In this document: positions 1 through 8,789 of the stretch, in pieces | How the letters are laid out: the number at the start of each line of letters is the position of its first letter | Position numbering within the stretch: the first letter of the stretch is position 1 | Source: Mycobacterium sp. MBM | GTDB lineage: Bacteria; Actinomycetota; Actinomycetes; Mycobacteriales; Mycobacteriaceae | Assembly: GCA_021648845.1 (NCBI GenBank) | Contig: JAKJHY010000004.1 | Coordinates: 124,001-188,000 of the forward strand | DNA length: 64,000 nucleotides | Direction: 5' to 3' | Notes under the pieces: generated by a model | Databases searched by the model: none | Seen by the model: only the letters and a program-made list of their open reading frames with translations | What the model was told of the DNA's origin: nothing | Translations under genes and position numbers: made by a program

Positions 1-3000
1 GCGACAGGTGCGCCGACCGTGGAGGACAGTGCAATCACCGTCAGGGAACTCAATCCGTCGGGGGCGTATATCTTTGTGCCATCCGGACTTACGGAATGTG
101 ACAGCAAGGACGATCCGGCCTGCAGCGGAGTTCCGATGATCAGACCGGTTGCGGTGCTGACGGTGACGAGCGAGCCGTCGTTGCCGCCGATGTGCAGGAA
201 GGCTCCGTCCGGGGTGACGGTGATCGACAACGGATTGATGTTCACGGTGATTGGGCCGCCGACCACGGCGTTGGTTGCGGTGTCGATCACCGTCACCGTT
301 TTCGAGCTGGCGTTCGTCACGTAAGCACGCGTGCCGGTCGCGTTGACGGCGATGGCGGACGGCAATGTGCCGACGGCGATCGGTGCACCGACCACCGCCC
401 CGGATCGGGTATCGATGACGGTGACGGTGTTGCTGCCGCCGTTGCTGACGTAGGCGCGAGTACCGTTCGGGGACAGCGCGATACCGGTCGGGAAGGAACC
501 GACGGTGATGGCTGTGCCGAGCATGGTGCGCGTCGCGGTGTCGACGACCGTGACGGTGTTGCTGGGGCCGTCGGTCACGTAGATCCGGGATCCGTCTGGG
601 CTGACGACGATGCCGGTGGGGTAGCTGCCGACGGTGACCGCGGGTCCGAACACCTTGTTGGTCACGGTGTTGATGACGGTGACCTTGCCTGTGTTGGAGG
701 CGGTGTCGATACCGGCGACGTACAGACGTGTTCCGTCGGCGCTGACCGCGAGGGCTTGGGGCAGGGCACCGATCTTGATGGCCGAGCCCACCGTCTTGTT
801 CGTCGCGGTGTTGACCACCGTGATGGTGCCGTCGTGGTAGTTCGCGACGTACGCGCGGGTGCCGTCGGGTTTGAGGGCCACGGTGCTGGCTCCGTTGCCG
901 ACGGTCACGGAGCCGGCGAGGATGGTCTTGGCCGGATCCACCGTGGTGGTCACCGCGACGGTCGCACTGCCGCCGAATGCATCGCTGACGGACACCATGA
1001 ACGTGTCGGTGACGGGGCCGCTGGCCGTCGCCGCGTTCACACGTGCGGTGGCCGTCGGTGTGTAGGTGAAGGTGCCGTCGGTCTTCACCGTGACGGTGCC
1101 CTTGGCGGTGGTGGTGCTGCCGGAGTAGGTCAGCTTGTCGCCGTCCGGGTCGATGGCGGTGATCCGGCCGGTCAGCACGCCGGCACCGTTCGGATCTCCG
1201 ACGGCGGGCGCATTGATCACCGGCGCGCGGTTGGGCACCATCCGCACCGATACGGTCGCGGTGGTGGTGCCGCCGTGACCGTCGGCGACGGTCACCTTGA
1301 AACTGTCGGTCTTGGTGGCCAGGCTCGCCTTCGGCGCCTGTGCCGCGGCGAGGGCGGCCGCACTCGGGGTGTAGGTGAACGTGCCGTCGGCGTTGACGAG
1401 TACCGATCCCTTCTTGGTGGTGACCGGCGCGCTGAAGGTCAGACCGTCACCGTCGGCATCGGTGGCGGTGAGCGCACCGGTCACGACGCCGGTGACCGCG
1501 TGCGCGGGTTGCGCAGAAGTGGTGACCGCAGTGGGCTTTTGGTTGGCGGGGCCGATGGCGACTTTCACCGGCACCTCGACCTCGCCGCCGTGTCCGTCGG
1601 ACACCGTGATGGTGAGGGTGGTCTCACGCTCGGCCGACGTTGCGGCCGCTGCTGCGGCGGCGTGGCGGGCTGCCGCGGTGGGAGTGAAGGTGAACTTGCC
1701 CCTGGCGTCGACGCTCACGGTGCCCTTGTCCGTGCCGGACGTGACGCTGTAGGACAAGGCGTCTTTGTCGCTGTCGGTGCCTTTCACCGTGCCGGTGACC
1801 AGACCGGTCGACGAGTTCGGTTTACCTGTACTGAATTTCGCGGAGGGAACGGAGTTCGCGGGCAGGATGTTCACGGTCACCCATACCGTCGTCACGCCGC
1901 GGCGTCCATCGGAGACCGTGATGGCGAAGCTGTCCGTGGTGTCTGCGCCCGGAACGGATGCGGCGTGGCGGGCGGCGGCGGTCGGGGTGTAGGTGAAGCT
2001 GCCGTCGGCGGTCAGGACGACTCTGCCCTTGGCCGGGGTGCTTGCGGTGAGCCGCAAGGTGTCGTGGTCGGCGTCAGCGGCGCCGACACTGCCGCGCACC
2101 GTACCGGTCACAGAATCGGGAGCACTCAGCGCGCCGATGCTGGCGGTGGGTTTCGCATTGGCCGGTACCAGTGAGACCACCCGCAGCAGAGCTGAATTCG
2201 AATCGGTGATGTAGGCCTGCATGCCGTCTGGGCTGACGGCGATATGCGGCATCGAGCCCTCGGTGCCCATCGCGGCGGGACTGATCGCCACGGTGGTCAG
2301 GACGGTGCTCGTCGTGGTGTCGCGCACCTGGACGTTGCCGTCGTTGGTGGTGACCAGTAGCAGCGAGCCGTCCTTGTTGAACGAGATACCGGTCGGCTTG
2401 CCGTTGACCGTGAAGGTGCCGATCACCGCGTATCTGGCGGTGTCGAATACCGTCACCTTGCCGTCGCTGAATCCGGCGACGTACAGCCGGGTACTGTCGG
2501 GACTGACCGCGACCGCGTAGGACAACCGGCCGGTCTCCACCGGTATCCGGGTGGCCGTTGACCCCGATGCGGTGAACACCGTCACGTAGTCCGCGGCGGA
2601 GTTGACCACGAACACCTTCTTGCCGTCGGGGCTGACGACGATGTTGTAGGGAATTTCACCGGCGTTGCGTACCGTGCCGGAGACCTTGTTGGTCGCGGTG
2701 TTGATCTTGGTGACGGTGCCGTCGTTCGCGTTGGCGACGTATAGAGTTTTTCCGTTGGGGCTCAGGGCGATTCCGTACGGATGGTCACCCACCGAGACAG
2801 TGCCGACGACGGTGTTGGTCGCCGAGTTGATCACCGAGACCGTGTCGGAGCCGGAGTTCGAGACGTACACCCTGCTGCCGTCCGGGGTGACGGCGACGTT
2901 CATCGGCAGCGACCCGACCGCGATGGTGGCCACCACGGTGCGATCGACGGTGTTGATCACGGTCACGGTGCCGTCGTTGCGATTGGTCACGTATGCGCGG

Positions 3001-4034
3001 GTGTCGGTCACCGCGACCCCGCTGGCGCCGGACCCCACCTCGACCTGGCCGAGATTGAACACCGGTGCCGCCGCGATCGGGACGTTGATCGTGACCGGCA
3101 CCGTATTGGTGCCGTCGGACACGGTGACGGCCAGGGACACCGTGTCGGTTTGCGGTGTCAGGGCGGCCTGGACGCGCTGGGCCGCGGTCGGGGTGTAGCT
3201 GAACGCCGCGGTCTTGGTGTTGAAGATCAGCCCCGCCGGTGCGGAGGTCACCGTGTAGGTGAGTTTCTTGTTCTCCGGGTCGGTGGCGACCAGGAGCCCG
3301 GTCACGGCTCCGGTGGTCGGATCGGGGGTGCCGATGACCGGGGTGCCGATGATCGGGGCCAGATTCGCTGCGCCTGCGGTGGCGCCGACCTCACGGCGTG
3401 CCGCTGCGGCGAGCACCCAGATCATCGGATCCTCGACGGGGTTCGTCTGTCCGGTGTCGAGTGCCGACAGCGGGGAGGCCATGATCGCGGCGGTGTCGGT
3501 GGCGACCAGGTCCGCCTCGGCAGCCTTCAGTTCGGGTTCCGGCAGCGTCGCTACCGGGGCGAGGACCGGCGCGGCGGGCTCGACTCTGGTCGGTCGCGGA
3601 TCCTGGGCTTCGAGGGCCGGCGGCTCCGGTTCGGCCTCGGTGTCCTCTTCGGCGAGGGCCGCCCGGACCTTCGGCTCGGCCACGGTCCGGATGCCCCGTT
3701 TACCGGCCCGCGCGCTGCGCGACATGGAGGTCGGCATGGAGGTCGGCTCGGATAACCCGGTTTCGGTTTCCGCGGTTTGCGGGATCGCCTTGGGTTCGGC
3801 CGGGTCGGCCGCCGGGCTCGGGTCGTCTTTGGTGCCGGATGTGGGGGTGCCGGAAGCGCTCTCGGCCGCATCGGGGGTAGCTGAACCGGCGCCGTCGGAG
3901 GACGCCGATGCTTCGTTGGGCTCCGGCTGCGCCCAAGCAATCGGTGAGCCGATCGCGAAGCCGACTCCGAGGGCGACCGCAAGTGCCCCGACTCTGCCGA
4001 TCTGACGTGCGTAAGGGGTATCCCGGTCGGGCAT
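1..4034 (-). CDS. Large exported beta-propeller / Ig-like (VCBS-type) repeat protein, 3' end outside window
   Basis: The reading frame is open on the minus strand from an ATG at 4034 to the window edge (about 1344 codons, no stop reached). Residues 1-36 are a signal peptide (hydrophobic core after RQIGR, AWA-Q cleavage site). A Pro/Glu/Ala-rich low-complexity stretch follows to about residue 220. Then come an Ig/cadherin-like module, a first YVTN-type beta-propeller (about 325-620, repeated phrases such as VTPDGSRVYVSN), about four Ig/VCBS-like repeats (about 620-1030, each ending FTYTPTAAAR or similar), and a second YVTN propeller to the edge. This architecture fits a secreted or cell-surface protein of unknown ligand. 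The plus strand carries a long open frame antisense to the repeats that is only a GC-rich shadow. A perfect hairpin separates it from hsp20. Confidence 0.85.
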   Translation of the reverse strand, partial: MPDRDTPYARQIGRVGALAVALGVGFAIGSPIAWAQPEPNEASASSDGAGSATPDAAESASGTPTSGTKDDPSPAADPAEPKAIPQTAETETGLSEPTSMPTSMSRSARAGKRGIRTVAEPKVRAALAEEDTEAEPEPPALEAQDPRPTRVEPAAPVLAPVATLPEPELKAAEADLVATDTAAIMASPLSALDTGQTNPVEDPMIWVLAAAARREVGATAGAANLAPIIGTPVIGTPDPTTGAVTGLLVATDPENKKLTYTVTSAPAGLIFNTKTAAFSYTPTAAQRVQAALTPQTDTVSLAVTVSDGTNTVPVTINVPIAAAPVFNLGQVEVGSGASGVAVTDTRAYVTNRNDGTVTVINTVDRTVVATIAVGSLPMNVAVTPDGSRVYVSNSGSDTVSVINSATNTVVGTVSVGDHPYGIALSPNGKTLYVANANDGTVTKINTATNKVSGTVRNAGEIPYNIVVSPDGKKVFVVNSAADYVTVFTASGSTATRIPVETGRLSYAVAVSPDSTRLYVAGFSDGKVTVFDTARYAVIGTFTVNGKPTGISFNKDGSLLLVTTNDGNVQVRDTTTSTVLTTVAISPAAMGTEGSMPHIAVSPDGMQAYITDSNSALLRVVSLVPANAKPTASIGALSAPDSVTGTVRGSVGAADADHDTLRLTASTPAKGRVVLTADGSFTYTPTAAARHAASVPGADTTDSFAITVSDGRRGVTTVWVTVNILPANSVPSAKFSTGKPNSSTGLVTGTVKGTDSDKDALSYSVTSGTDKGTVSVDARGKFTFTPTAAARHAAAAAAATSAERETTLTITVSDGHGGEVEVPVKVAIGPANQKPTAVTTSAQPAHAVTGVVTGALTATDADGDGLTFSAPVTTKKGSVLVNADGTFTYTPSAAALAAAQAPKASLATKTDSFKVTVADGHGGTTTATVSVRMVPNRAPVINAPAVGDPNGAGVLTGRITAIDPDGDKLTYSGSTTTAKGTVTVKTDGTFTYTPTATARVNAATASGPVTDTFMVSVSDAFGGSATVAVTTTVDPAKTILAGSVTVGNGASTVALKPDGTRAYVANYHDGTITVVNTATNKTVGSAIKIGALPQALAVSADGTRLYVAGIDTASNTGKVTVINTVTNKVFGPAVTVGSYPTGIVVSPDGSRIYVTDGPSNTVTVVDTATRTMLGTAITVGSFPTGIALSPNGTRAYVSNGGSNTVTVIDTRSGAVVGAPIAVGTLPSAIAVNATGTRAYVTNASSKTVTVIDTATNAVVGGPITVNINPLSITVTPDGAFLHIGGNDGSLVTVSTATGLIIGTPLQAGSSLLSHSVSPDGTKIYAPDGLSSLTVIALSSTVGAPV
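940..2175 (-). repeat. Tandem ~305-bp units encoding four Ig/VCBS-like domains
   Basis: Within the large exported protein, a conserved segment encoding the FTYTPTAAAR-like motif recurs at about 1065, 1370, 1680 and 1985, a period near 305 bp. A more distant copy lies near 3195, between the signal region and the first propeller. Each unit encodes roughly 100 residues with a conserved Asp-Gly-His/Arg-Gly-Gly loop and a final TVxVxI strand. Divergence between units is high, so these are protein-domain repeats rather than recent DNA duplications. Confidence 0.75.
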
Positions 4035-4148
4035 CGGCGGTCTGACTTCCTATTCAGCTATTGCGCAGCAGTGCAACGCTAGCCGAGGACATCCACCGGG
4101 GCAGTACGCCGTTCGAATGATTTTCGGTCCGGTCGAACTCCCCGACGA

Positions 4149-4178
4149 CGAGGCCCCGCGGCATCGCGCGGGGCCTCG
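4149..4178. terminator. Perfect 12-bp-stem hairpin downstream of hsp20
   Basis: CGAGGCCCCGCG at 4149-4160 pairs without mismatch with CGCGGGGCCTCG at 4167-4178 around a 6-nt loop. It lies between the hsp20 stop (4232) and the next gene's start (4034). There is no long T run on either side, which is common for mycobacterial terminators. Confidence 0.7.
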
Positions 4179-4231
4179 TTGCATGGCACCCCCCGTTGAG
4201 GGTGTCGGGTTCGACCGGGGTCCTTTCGGGC

Positions 4232-4651
4232 CTATGCCTTGGTGGTGATGGCGATGCGCTGCGGTTCGGTGCCGGCGTAGACCCCGGCGACCCGGACGGT
4301 GAGCACCCCGGCATCGTAGGACGCCGATACCGCCTCGCCGGTCACCTGAGCGGGCACCTTGAACGAGCGGCGGAACGCGCCGTAGTGGACCTCCGAGAGG
4401 GTGCGACCCTCGCTGTGTTCATCGCGGCGCTCTCCGCGGATGACCAGCTGACCACGGTCGAGTTCGACGGTCACATCCTGCTCGACGTCGACGCCGGGCA
4501 GCTCCAGGCGGACGACGGCGTCGTCGCCGTCGCGGACCACCTCGGCCGCTGGATTGAATTCCGCCGCGACCGGGGCGGGGGTGCCGAAGAAGTCGCGCAG
4601 CCAGATATCGACCGGAGAGGTGGGTCGGGTGCGCACTGCGGTGTTGGTCAT
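4232..4651 (-). CDS. hsp: Hsp20 family small heat-shock chaperone (Acr2 / Rv0251c type)
   Basis: A 139-residue alpha-crystallin-domain protein. Small heat-shock proteins of this family are ATP-independent holdases that bind unfolding proteins in the cytoplasm. The alpha-crystallin core runs from about residue 25 to 120 (AEFNPAAEVVRDGDDAVVRLELPG, then the conserved ELDRGQLVIRGERR and the A-x-x-x-G-V-L-T-V strand). The ATG at 4651 has AGGAG 7 nt upstream and starts the conserved MTNTAVR sequence; an in-frame upstream extension to 4759 has no ribosome-binding site. It is divergent from nirB, the same arrangement as M. tuberculosis Rv0251c-Rv0252. A HAIR-type HspR operator and a possible ECF sigma-factor promoter lie just upstream, consistent with heat/oxidative stress induction known for acr2. 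Confidence 0.93.
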   Translation of the reverse strand: MTNTAVRTRPTSPVDIWLRDFFGTPAPVAAEFNPAAEVVRDGDDAVVRLELPGVDVEQDVTVELDRGQLVIRGERRDEHSEGRTLSEVHYGAFRRSFKVPAQVTGEAVSASYDAGVLTVRVAGVYAGTEPQRIAITTKA

Positions 4652-4704
4652 GTCTAGCTCCTTGCGTACGGTGACCAGCCCTGCGCCGGTCCGATACCCA
4701 ATAG

Positions 4705-4731
4705 AACTTGAGTCGACCACGCTTAAGTTCC
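4705..4731 (-). promoter_or_regulatory. Possible SigE/SigH-type promoter of hsp20
   Basis: On the minus strand GGAAC (4731-4727) is followed 19 nt later by GTT (4707-4705), resembling the ECF sigma pattern GGAAC...GTT used by mycobacterial SigE/SigH. It overlaps the HAIR element, so HspR would occlude it. Pattern match only. Confidence 0.4.
4707..4727. promoter_or_regulatory. HAIR element, candidate HspR operator of hsp20
   Basis: CTTGAGT-N7-GCTTAAG matches the HspR-associated inverted repeat consensus CTTGAGT-N7-ACTCAAG perfectly in the left arm and at 5 of 7 positions in the right arm, with the correct 7-nt spacing. It sits 56-76 nt upstream of the hsp20 start. HspR repression of acr2 through HAIR is established in M. 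tuberculosis. Confidence 0.8.
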
Positions 4732-4851
4732 AACTGGGTGTTCGCTCTCGGCGAAGCACTCACAGGACGCCGCGCCGGTATGTGAGGACACCGTGACGGC
4801 CGATTCACACGAGGCGACATTGCGGCAATATCGGCTCCCTACCGTCGCGGT

Positions 4852-7431
4852 ATGCAATCAGCCAAGCGTGTGGTCCCCAAGCATGTGGTGGTCGTCGGAC
4901 ACGGCATGGTCGGACACCGCTTCGTCGAGGCGTTGCGGGCTCGCGATACCGAGGGCGCCTGGCGGGTCACGGTGCTGTCCGAGGAAGCCGATGCCGCCTA
5001 TGACCGGGTGGGCCTGACCGGCTACACCGAGCACTGGGAACGCGCCCGGCTGGCGCTTCCCGGGAATGACTATGCAGGCGACAACGGTGTCGTCCTGCAT
5101 CTGGGCTTGGCGGCCCGGGGGATCGACCGGGCCGCCAAGACCGTCACCTTGGCCGACGGCAGCTCCCTGGACTACGACGCCCTGGTGCTGGCCACCGGGT
5201 CCTATGCCTTCGTGCCGCCCGTCCCGGGGCGTGACCTGCCGCAGTGCCACGTCTACCGCACGCTCGACGATCTGGACGCGATCCGCGACGGCTCCCAAGA
5301 GGCGCTGAAGACCAAGACACCGGTCGGGGTGGTGATCGGCGGCGGTCTGCTCGGGCTCGAAGCCGCCAACGCCCTGCGCACCTTCGGCCTGGACACCCAC
5401 GTGCTGGAGATGTCCCCGCACCTGATGGCGGCCCAGCTGGACGAGGCCGGCGGCGCGGTGCTGACCCGGATGATCCGTGGGCTGGGCATCTCGGTGCACA
5501 CCGGCGTGAGCACCGAGAGTATCCAGCCCGCTCAGAAGAACCAGCCGCTGCGCAAATCCGCGTCCACCGATGCGGTGCGGGTGACGCTCAACGACGGCAC
5601 CAGCATCGAGGCCGGTGTCGTCATTTTCGCCGCCGGCGTGCGGCCCCGTGACGAACTGGCCCGCGACGCCGGTCTGGAGCTCGCCCAACGTGGCGGCGTC
5701 ATGACCGATTTATCCTGTGTGACAAGTGATCCGAACATCTTCGCGATCGGCGAGGTGGCCGCCATCGAGGGCCGCTGCTACGGGTTGGTGGGCCCGGGAT
5801 ACACCAGCGCCGAGGTGGTCGCCGACCGGCTGCTCGGTGGTGTGGCCGAGTTCCCCGAGGCCGACATGTCCACCAAGCTCAAGCTGCTCGGGGTCGATGT
5901 GGCCAGCTTCGGTGATGCCAAGGGGCACACCCCCAACAGTCTCGACGTCGTCGTCAACGATCCGGTCAAGCAGACCTACGCCAAGCTGGTGCTCTCCGAC
6001 GACGCCAAGACGCTGCTCGGCGGAATCCTGGTCGGCGACGCATCCGCCTACGGGGTGTTGCGCCCGATGGTGGCCAGTGAGTTGCCCGGTGATCCGCTGT
6101 CGCTCATCGCGCCGGCCGGTGCCGGCGACGGTGCCGGCGCGCTCGGGGTGGGAGCGCTGCCCGATATCGCGCAGATCTGTTCGTGTAACAACGTCACCAA
6201 GGGTGATCTCAAGGAGGCCATCTGCGGTGGCTGCACCGATGTGCCCGGCCTGAAGAAGTGCACGCTGGCCGGCACCTCGTGCGGATCATGTGTCCCGCTG
6301 CTCAAGCAACTCCTGGAGTCCGAGGGCGTCGAACAGTCGAAATCGCTGTGCGAGCACTTCAGCCAGTCGCGGGCCGAACTTTTCGAGATCATCACCGCGA
6401 CCGAGATCCGCACGTTCTCCGGGCTGATCGAGAAGTTCGGTCGCGGAAAGGGTTGCGATATATGCAAACCCACCGTGGCGTCGATCCTCGCGTCGACCAG
6501 CTCGGACCATGTGCTCGGCGGCGAGCAGGCCTCGCTGCAGGATTCCAACGATCATTTCCTGGCCAATATCCAGCGCAACGGCAGCTATTCGGTGGTGCCG
6601 CGGGTACCGGGCGGGGACATCACCCCCGAGCAGCTGATCCTGATCGGGGAGATCGCCCGGGATTTCGACCTGTACACCAAGATCACCGGCGGCCAGCGCA
6701 TCGACATGTTCGGCGCCCGCGTCGACCAGCTGCCCGAGATCTGGCGCCGGCTGGTCGAGGGCGGGATGGAGTCCGGCCAGGCCTATGGCAAGTCGCTGCG
6801 TACCGTGAAAAGTTGCGTGGGCAGCGACTGGTGTCGCTACGGCCAGCAGGATTCGGTGCAGATGGCGATCAACCTGGAGCTGCGCTACCGAGGACTGCGT
6901 GCACCGCACAAGATCAAGATGGGCGTCTCGGGATGCGCCCGCGAATGTGCGGAGGCCCGGGGTAAGGACGTCGGTGTCATCGCCACCGAAACCGGTTGGA
7001 ACCTCTACGTATCCGGTAACGGTGGGATGACACCCAAGCACGCCCAGCTGCTCGCGAGCGACCTCGACGACGAGACGCTGGTCCGCTATATCGACCGCTA
7101 TCTGATGTTCTACATCCGCACCGCGGACCGCCTGCAGCGTACGGCGCCGTGGCTGGAGGCACTCGACGGCGGGATCGACCATCTGCGCGATGTCGTCTGC
7201 AACGATTCCCTGGGTCTGGCCGAGGAATTCGAGGCGGCCATGGCGCGGCACGTCGACGGCTACGCGTGTGAGTGGAAGGGCGTGCTGGAGGACCCGGAGA
7301 AGCTGTCGCGGTTCGTCTCGTTCGTCAACGCCCCCGATGTCGCGGACCCGACCATCGAGTTCACCGAGTCGTTCGGCCGCAAGGTGCCGATCGGGATGCC
7401 GAAGATGCGACCAGTACAGGAGACCTCATGA
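4852..7431 (+). CDS. nirB: Assimilatory nitrite reductase [NAD(P)H] large subunit
   Basis: This 859-residue cytoplasmic enzyme reduces nitrite to ammonium with NAD(P)H through FAD, Fe-S clusters and siroheme. The N-terminal third is a pyridine-nucleotide-disulfide-oxidoreductase fold (VVVVGHGMVG at about 11-20, a second nucleotide-binding site at about 160). A BFD-like [2Fe-2S] domain follows (C443, C445, C458, C461), then a ferredoxin-like half-domain and the siroheme/[4Fe-4S] domain with C655, C661, C695 and C699 (SCVGSDWC and SGCAREC). The length matches M. tuberculosis NirB (Rv0252). Its stop overlaps the nirD start (ATGA), so the two are translationally coupled. It is divergent from hsp20 across a 200-bp gap. 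GlnR-type regulation is expected from related species, but I saw no convincing GlnR box. Confidence 0.96.
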   Translation: MQSAKRVVPKHVVVVGHGMVGHRFVEALRARDTEGAWRVTVLSEEADAAYDRVGLTGYTEHWERARLALPGNDYAGDNGVVLHLGLAARGIDRAAKTVTLADGSSLDYDALVLATGSYAFVPPVPGRDLPQCHVYRTLDDLDAIRDGSQEALKTKTPVGVVIGGGLLGLEAANALRTFGLDTHVLEMSPHLMAAQLDEAGGAVLTRMIRGLGISVHTGVSTESIQPAQKNQPLRKSASTDAVRVTLNDGTSIEAGVVIFAAGVRPRDELARDAGLELAQRGGVMTDLSCVTSDPNIFAIGEVAAIEGRCYGLVGPGYTSAEVVADRLLGGVAEFPEADMSTKLKLLGVDVASFGDAKGHTPNSLDVVVNDPVKQTYAKLVLSDDAKTLLGGILVGDASAYGVLRPMVASELPGDPLSLIAPAGAGDGAGALGVGALPDIAQICSCNNVTKGDLKEAICGGCTDVPGLKKCTLAGTSCGSCVPLLKQLLESEGVEQSKSLCEHFSQSRAELFEIITATEIRTFSGLIEKFGRGKGCDICKPTVASILASTSSDHVLGGEQASLQDSNDHFLANIQRNGSYSVVPRVPGGDITPEQLILIGEIARDFDLYTKITGGQRIDMFGARVDQLPEIWRRLVEGGMESGQAYGKSLRTVKSCVGSDWCRYGQQDSVQMAINLELRYRGLRAPHKIKMGVSGCARECAEARGKDVGVIATETGWNLYVSGNGGMTPKHAQLLASDLDDETLVRYIDRYLMFYIRTADRLQRTAPWLEALDGGIDHLRDVVCNDSLGLAEEFEAAMARHVDGYACEWKGVLEDPEKLSRFVSFVNAPDVADPTIEFTESFGRKVPIGMPKMRPVQETS

Positions 7432-7799
7432 CCCTGCTCGATGATCGCAAAGAGCTGGATCCCCAGGGGGATTCGGCATGGACGCTGGCGTGCGCGTACG
7501 ACCGGCTGCTGCCGTGCCGCGGCGTCGCGGTGCTGCTGCCCGACGAGGTACAGGTGGCGCTGTTCCGCCTCGATGACGGGACCCTGCACGCGGTGAGCAA
7601 TATCGACCCGTTCTCCGGTGCCGCCGTGATGTCACGCGGCATCGTCGGGGACCGGGCCGGCCGCGCGTGCGTGCAGACGCCGATCAAGAAGCAGGCGTTT
7701 GCACTCGATGATGGTGTCTGCCTGGATGATCCGGATGTGTCGGTGGCGGTCTACCGGACCCGCATCACGCCGGACGGTTACGTGCAGATCGCTGGGTAG
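7428..7799 (+). CDS. nirD: Nitrite reductase small subunit
   Basis: A 123-residue NirD, the Rieske-fold subunit that partners NirB. The characteristic GVAVLLPDEVQVALFRLDDG and NIDPFSGAAVMSRGIVGD segments are present. The Cys-His cluster ligands of true Rieske proteins are absent, as is normal for NirD, so it has a structural or partner role. The ATG overlaps the nirB stop by 4 nt. Its last 35 nt overlap the 3' end of the convergent small winged-helix gene. Confidence 0.95.
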   Translation: MTLLDDRKELDPQGDSAWTLACAYDRLLPCRGVAVLLPDEVQVALFRLDDGTLHAVSNIDPFSGAAVMSRGIVGDRAGRACVQTPIKKQAFALDDGVCLDDPDVSVAVYRTRITPDGYVQIAG

Positions 7800-8028
7800 C
7801 CTCCGTCGGGCCCCAGTAGGCGTCCCGCCCGGGACCTGGCCGCCGCTCCACTTCGTCGCGACGCTGCAGCACCGTGAGGTTGCGGTACACGGTCTCGATC
7901 ACCACCCGTGAAGCGTGGTGCCGGTGCAGGTGATCACGTAGTTCTGCGGTCGTCATCGGGCGGTCGGCGTCCTGCAATATCGTGAGCAGCTGCGCACGCA
8001 ACTGCTCACCTCCACCCTGTGAAACCAT
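7765..8028 (-). CDS. Small winged-helix DNA-binding protein (Fur-like wing helix, no metal domain)
   Basis: An 87-residue protein whose residues 8-65 form a helix-turn-helix with wing. The phrase VIETVYRNLTVLQRRDEV closely resembles the recognition helix of Fur-family proteins (TVYRxLxxLxxxG). The C-terminal dimerisation/metal-binding half of Fur is missing, so this is a stand-alone DNA-binding domain. It converges on nirD with a 35-nt tail overlap and lies downstream of the sirohydrochlorin-chelatase-like gene on the same strand, 50 nt away. A regulatory link to nitrite reduction or siroheme supply is an inference from position only. Confidence 0.65.
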   Translation of the reverse strand: MVSQGGGEQLRAQLLTILQDADRPMTTAELRDHLHRHHASRVVIETVYRNLTVLQRRDEVERRPGPGRDAYWGPTEATQRSARNRPA

Positions 8029-8078
8029 TTGTGCGATATTAGCCCAGGAACACGGGCTCCCCGAATCGGCAGCTCAGC

Positions 8079-8789
8079 TCAGGCGGCGACGGCCTGCCGC
8101 CCGGCGTGTGCGCGCCGGAACCGGCTGGCGATCAGCCGGACCATGCCGGGGTGGATGCCCAGCGGCTCACTGACGATATCGGCGCCGGAGGCCCGCAGCC
8201 GGTCCTGGAAGAGTCCGTCGGCGAGGAGGTAGGATGCCACCGCAATCTTCGCGCCGGCGTGGCGGCTCCGCGCCGCCGTGACGGCGTCGGCGACCGTCGG
8301 TGCGCCGGTGGCGGCATAGCCGAGCTCCACCCGGTCGCCGATCAGTGCGGACAGCATCGCCGCGGTCTGCCGCAGATCGGACTGGGCACCGCGATCAGAG
8401 GTTCCCGCTGCCGCCAAGACAACGGAATCGCCTGGGCGCCAACCTGTTGCGTAGATCCTGTCAGCCAGCACCCGAACGGTGCCCGCGCATGGTCCCAGCG
8501 GACGGGTCACCGTGACGTCGGGATGTGCGCTGGCCTCGACGTGGGCGGGGACGTCCACGCGGACGTGGTAGCCACCGGCCAGGAATGCCGGCACCAGCAC
8601 CGCGGGGCGGTGCCGGTGCAGCCGGGCCAGCACATCGGCCGGTGTCGGACCCAACACGTCGACGAACGCGACGTGCACCTGTTGCCCGAGCACTCCGCCG
8701 ACCCGGCGCGCCAAGTCCTCCACCATGGCGACGCCACCGGGCTTACGGGTGCCGTGCGCCACCAGCACCGCGGCCGCGCCCCGGTTCAC
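8079..8789 (-). CDS. Sirohydrochlorin chelatase-like (CbiX/SirB family) protein, Rv0259c type
   Basis: A 236-residue protein of the CbiX/SirB chelatase family, which inserts Fe or Co into sirohydrochlorin. The family opening AAVLVAHGTRKPGG contains the metal-binding His (residue 12), and VPAFLAGGYHVRVDVP (second His) lies near 75-90. A second, degenerate half resembling the first follows from about residue 120, so the chain has the length of a two-domain chelatase. Siroheme is the NirB cofactor, so its position beside nirBD and a uroporphyrinogen-III synthase-like gene is functionally coherent. The start overlaps the end of the upstream hemD-like gene (ATGA), implying a two-gene operon. Confidence 0.85.
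   Translation of the reverse strand: MNRGAAAVLVAHGTRKPGGVAMVEDLARRVGGVLGQQVHVAFVDVLGPTPADVLARLHRHRPAVLVPAFLAGGYHVRVDVPAHVEASAHPDVTVTRPLGPCAGTVRVLADRIYATGWRPGDSVVLAAAGTSDRGAQSDLRQTAAMLSALIGDRVELGYAATGAPTVADAVTAARSRHAGAKIAVASYLLADGLFQDRLRASGADIVSEPLGIHPGMVRLIASRFRRAHAGRQAVAA

Noticed and set aside
192..2174. 660-codon open frame on the plus strand at the left end
   Set aside because: It is antisense to the exported repeat protein; composition is Gly/Arg/Asp-rich without domains, a GC-rich shadow of the real minus-strand gene.
4652..4851. Possible GlnR box in front of nirB
   Set aside because: Only scattered half-matches (GTGAC, TTCAC) without the required spacing; not reported as a feature.
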